DNA of 8,425 bases from Bacteroidales bacterium (GTDB lineage: Bacteria > Bacteroidota > Bacteroidia > Bacteroidales > Bacteroidaceae), in assembly GCA_030523385.1 (NCBI GenBank), contig JAUNIV010000088.1:1-8425 (forward strand), in the 5' to 3' direction. The notes below the pieces were generated by a model, which was given only the letters and a program-made list of their open reading frames with translations, was not told the origin of the DNA and did no database searches. Position numbers and translations under genes: made by a program. This document shows, piece after piece, positions 7,044 to 8,425 of the stretch (position 1 is its first letter; each line of letters begins with the position of its first letter).

Positions 7044-7109
7044 AAAACTGTTATAATAGGGGGTGAAAACTGATAATTGGCGGTTTTTACCCCCTATTAT
7101 AACAGTTTT
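7044..7109 (+). terminator. Long (29-bp) hairpin after the TRIC gene
   Basis: Bases 7044-7064 pair perfectly with 7089-7109 (21 bp). Pairing continues inward to 7072/7081 with only two G-T wobbles, giving a 29-bp stem and an 8-nt loop (7073-7080). It starts 12 bp after the TRIC stop and runs into a T-tract (7106-7111), as expected of an intrinsic terminator on the plus strand. The stem is far longer than a normal terminator and is not GC-rich except for a run of five G:C pairs, so it may have come from a small inverted repeat element. Its left arm shares the 10-mer tataataggg with the start of the hairpin near 5206. Confidence 0.75.
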
Positions 7110-7112
7110 TTC

Positions 7113-7143
7113 TTGTCCCTCTGCATGATTTGGGCTAATCTTG
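7113..7143 (+). promoter_or_regulatory. Candidate promoter of the truncated sigma gene
   Basis: TTG at 7113-7115 and TAATCTTG at 7136-7143 are 20 bp apart, which is the right spacing for a Bacteroidetes -33/-7 pair. The -7 box has one mismatch to TAnnTTTG and the -33 is incomplete. The -33 overlaps the tail of the upstream hairpin, so termination and initiation would be packed closely. The ATG lies 48 bp downstream. Confidence 0.35.
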
Positions 7144-7191
7144 CAGCACGAAATCGTCAAACAAGATTATAAACCTAAAATATGAAATATT

Positions 7192-7560
7192 ATGAGCAGT
7201 ATTAGTTTAAGGAAAAGCTTGCAGAGCATGTATGAGGGATGGTTGTTTACAGTGCTACATAATTTGTGGGCAGGCCATATAGGAAAGTTCATCTACGGAC
7301 AGATATACACGGCCCATGCAGATGAGACTTATCACATCAACCTGCCTCAGGGAGTGGGAATGGATTGTACTTGCGGCAACTACGGTCCCGGAGAAATCCG
7401 TCAGTTTGTCGGTCTGCTTCCGCAGGAATACCGTCAGCCTTTTGCCATGCATATTTCAGGATTCTCATATAGCGAGATAGCAAAGAGGTCAGATTTGCCG
7501 CTGGCAGTCGTAAAGGAACGCATCGCCTTTGCCCGGCAGCTCCTTAAACCCAAAATATGA
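7192..7560 (+). CDS. Truncated ECF sigma factor-like protein (region 4 with remnant of region 2)
   Basis: The 122-residue product ends in a recognisable sigma-70 region 4 helix-turn-helix (about 73-118): LLPQEYRQPFAMHISGFSYS, then EIAKRSDLPLAVVKERIAFA. Before it, YEGWLFTVLHNLW (14-26) matches the end of region 2 in ECF sigma factors (usually WLYTILRNTFINxYR). YHINLPQGVG (47-56) resembles the linker of a Bacteroides ECF sigma group I recall as YHLNLPQDSGF. A full ECF sigma has about 160-190 residues. Here the first 13 residues look like an ECF N-terminus (ISLRKSL), and most of region 2, which binds core polymerase and the -10 element, is missing, as if deleted in frame. The recognition helix is also altered (LAVVKERI instead of LGTVKSRI). 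The frame is intact. It may be a decayed sigma factor or a region-4-only regulator. No anti-sigma gene is adjacent. The ATG at 7192 is the only good start. Confidence 0.75.
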   Translation: MSSISLRKSLQSMYEGWLFTVLHNLWAGHIGKFIYGQIYTAHADETYHINLPQGVGMDCTCGNYGPGEIRQFVGLLPQEYRQPFAMHISGFSYSEIAKRSDLPLAVVKERIAFARQLLKPKI

Positions 7561-7564
7561 TATT

Positions 7565-7669
7565 AAACATGTTTTAAGGACTAAAAAAACGGGGTGAATA
7601 TTAATCTTGTTTTTATTCATTCGCTATATTTGTACCGAAAAGAGAACCTTAAAACTTAATATCGAAATT
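7565..7669 (+). promoter_or_regulatory. Upstream region of the carboxyltransferase gene with a perfect -7 box
   Basis: TATATTTG at 7625-7632 matches TAnnTTTG exactly and ends 37 bp before the ATG at 7670. There is a TTG at 7607-7609, but its 15-bp spacing is shorter than the usual 19-20. The region also holds a 10-bp palindrome aaacatgttt (7565-7574), just after the sigma-like gene's stop, and a weak 6-bp inverted repeat tgaata/tattca (7595-7600 and 7614-7619) that overlaps the expected -33 position. No strong terminator is visible. Confidence 0.5.
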
Positions 7670-8425
7670 ATGAAAAAAGAAATCAAATTCAGTTTGGTTT
7701 ATCGTGACATGTGGCAGTCTTCGGGCAAGTATCAGCCCAGAGCCGACCAGCTGGCCCGGATTGCTCCCGTTATCATTGAAATGGGATGTTTTGCCCGTGT
7801 GGAAACAAATGGCGGTGCCTTTGAACAGGTGAATTTGCTTTACGGCGAAAACCCCAACAAGGCGGTACGTGCTTTTACCAAGCCGTTGCATGAAGCCGGC
7901 ATACAGACACACATGTTGGACCGCGGCCTGAATGTCTTGCGCATGTATCCCGTACCGGCCGATGTACGCCGGCTGATGTATAAAGTGAAATATGCACAAG
8001 GGGTGGATATTACCCGCATCTTCTGTGGACTGAACGAAGTGCGCAATATCATTCCTTCCATCCATTATGCCAAGGAGGCAGGCATGATTCCGCAGGCCAC
8101 TCTCTGTATCACTTATTCTCCGGTGCACACCGTGGAATATTATTCCCGCATAGCCGACCAACTGATAGAGGCCGGTGCTCCCGAAATCTGCCTGAAGGAT
8201 ATGGCAGGCATCGGACGCCCCGAAATGTTGGGACAACTGGTGAAGAACATCAAAGAGAAACATCCCGATGTGCTGGTGCAGTATCACGGCCATACGGGAC
8301 CGGGCTTGTCCATGGCTTCCATTCTGGAAGTATGCGAGAACGGAGCAGACATCATCGACGTGGCTATCGAGCCATTGTCATGGGGAAAGGTGCATCCCGA
8401 TGTCATATCCGTGCAGGCCATGCTG
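7670..8425 (+). CDS. Carboxyltransferase, oxaloacetate decarboxylase alpha / pyruvate carboxylase subunit B family (3' end outside window)
   Basis: Only the first 252 codons are present; the frame is open to the right edge, and the family usually runs to about 450-600 residues with a C-terminal biotinyl domain that cannot be seen here. The enzyme moves CO2 between biotin and pyruvate/oxaloacetate (or a related acyl substrate). The visible part is the HMGL-like TIM barrel: YRDMWQS (11-17) with the metal-binding Asp13, VETNGGAFEQV (44-54), RIFCGLNEVRN (116-126), ICLKDMAGIG (173-182) with Lys176 as the likely carbamylated lysine, and QYHGHTGPG (204-212) with metal ligands His206 and His208. The usual RDxHQS reads RDMWQS. 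The gene has its own promoter candidate (7625-7632), and the ATG at 7670 gives the MKKEIKFSLVYRD start I recall from Bacteroides homologues. Which acyl substrate it uses cannot be told from this part. Confidence 0.92.
   Translation, partial: MKKEIKFSLVYRDMWQSSGKYQPRADQLARIAPVIIEMGCFARVETNGGAFEQVNLLYGENPNKAVRAFTKPLHEAGIQTHMLDRGLNVLRMYPVPADVRRLMYKVKYAQGVDITRIFCGLNEVRNIIPSIHYAKEAGMIPQATLCITYSPVHTVEYYSRIADQLIEAGAPEICLKDMAGIGRPEMLGQLVKNIKEKHPDVLVQYHGHTGPGLSMASILEVCENGADIIDVAIEPLSWGKVHPDVISVQAML

Noticed and set aside
1..7109. The three palindromes as parts of a CRISPR or phase-variable invertible system
   Set aside because: They are single, widely spaced and unequal in sequence, with no regular spacers, no cas gene and no recombinase gene in the window. 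The hairpin arms do not flank an invertible promoter.
7565..7574. aaacatgttt palindrome as an operator
   Set aside because: It is only 10 bp of A/T-rich symmetry, is not repeated in the window, and lies about 50 bp upstream of the -7 box; it is compatible with chance.
7649..8293. 214-codon minus-strand open frame
   Set aside because: It is antisense to the carboxyltransferase gene, whose conserved TIM-barrel motifs run over the same region. The minus-strand product shows no recognisable motif.

Overview
The window looks like a stretch of Bacteroidales chromosome, most likely Bacteroides or Phocaeicola. The support is the gene set (a 622-residue YidC with a long periplasmic domain, a DUF3078-type outer-membrane protein, and a carboxyltransferase starting MKKEIKFSLVYRD), start sites that mostly lack a Shine-Dalgarno, and promoter candidates of the Bacteroidetes TAnnTTTG type. 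It is mostly housekeeping or conserved accessory DNA. I see no transposase, integrase, tRNA, rRNA or CRISPR array, and no gene-free stretch longer than about 230 bases.

Layout from left to right. Bases 1-72 are a nested palindromic repeat just past the 3' end of yidC. On the minus strand, pyrG (CTP synthase, GTG start) and yidC (membrane insertase) form a likely two-gene operon with a 31-bp gap. A 226-bp divergent promoter region separates pyrG from a plus-strand gene for a secreted, probably outer-membrane beta-barrel protein of the DUF3078 kind. That gene converges on a minus-strand UDP-GlcNAc 2-epimerase (WecB-like) gene, and a CACGTG-cored hairpin lies in the 47 bp between their stop codons. 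The wecB-like gene is divergent from a plus-strand TRIC/UPF0126 membrane protein gene. Next comes a 29-bp hairpin, then a 122-residue protein that looks like an ECF sigma factor lacking most of region 2. The window ends inside a carboxyltransferase gene (oxaloacetate decarboxylase alpha / pyruvate carboxylase subunit B family), which runs open off the right edge from 7670.

Apart from pyrG-yidC, the genes appear to be single transcription units. No shared pathway is obvious. pyrG supplies CTP, the WecB-like protein would act on UDP-amino-sugars if active, YidC and the DUF3078 protein belong to the envelope, and the carboxyltransferase belongs to central carbon metabolism.

The most interesting points are: (1) the WecB-like protein lacks two of the four residues usually considered catalytic; (2) the small sigma-like protein keeps an N-terminal stub, the end of region 2 and region 4, with substitutions in the recognition helix; (3) three palindromes each sit behind a gene, and two of them share a CACGTG centre and GGGCAGA-type arms. 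I do not see a clearly new multi-gene system. Family comparisons are made from memory, not from searches.
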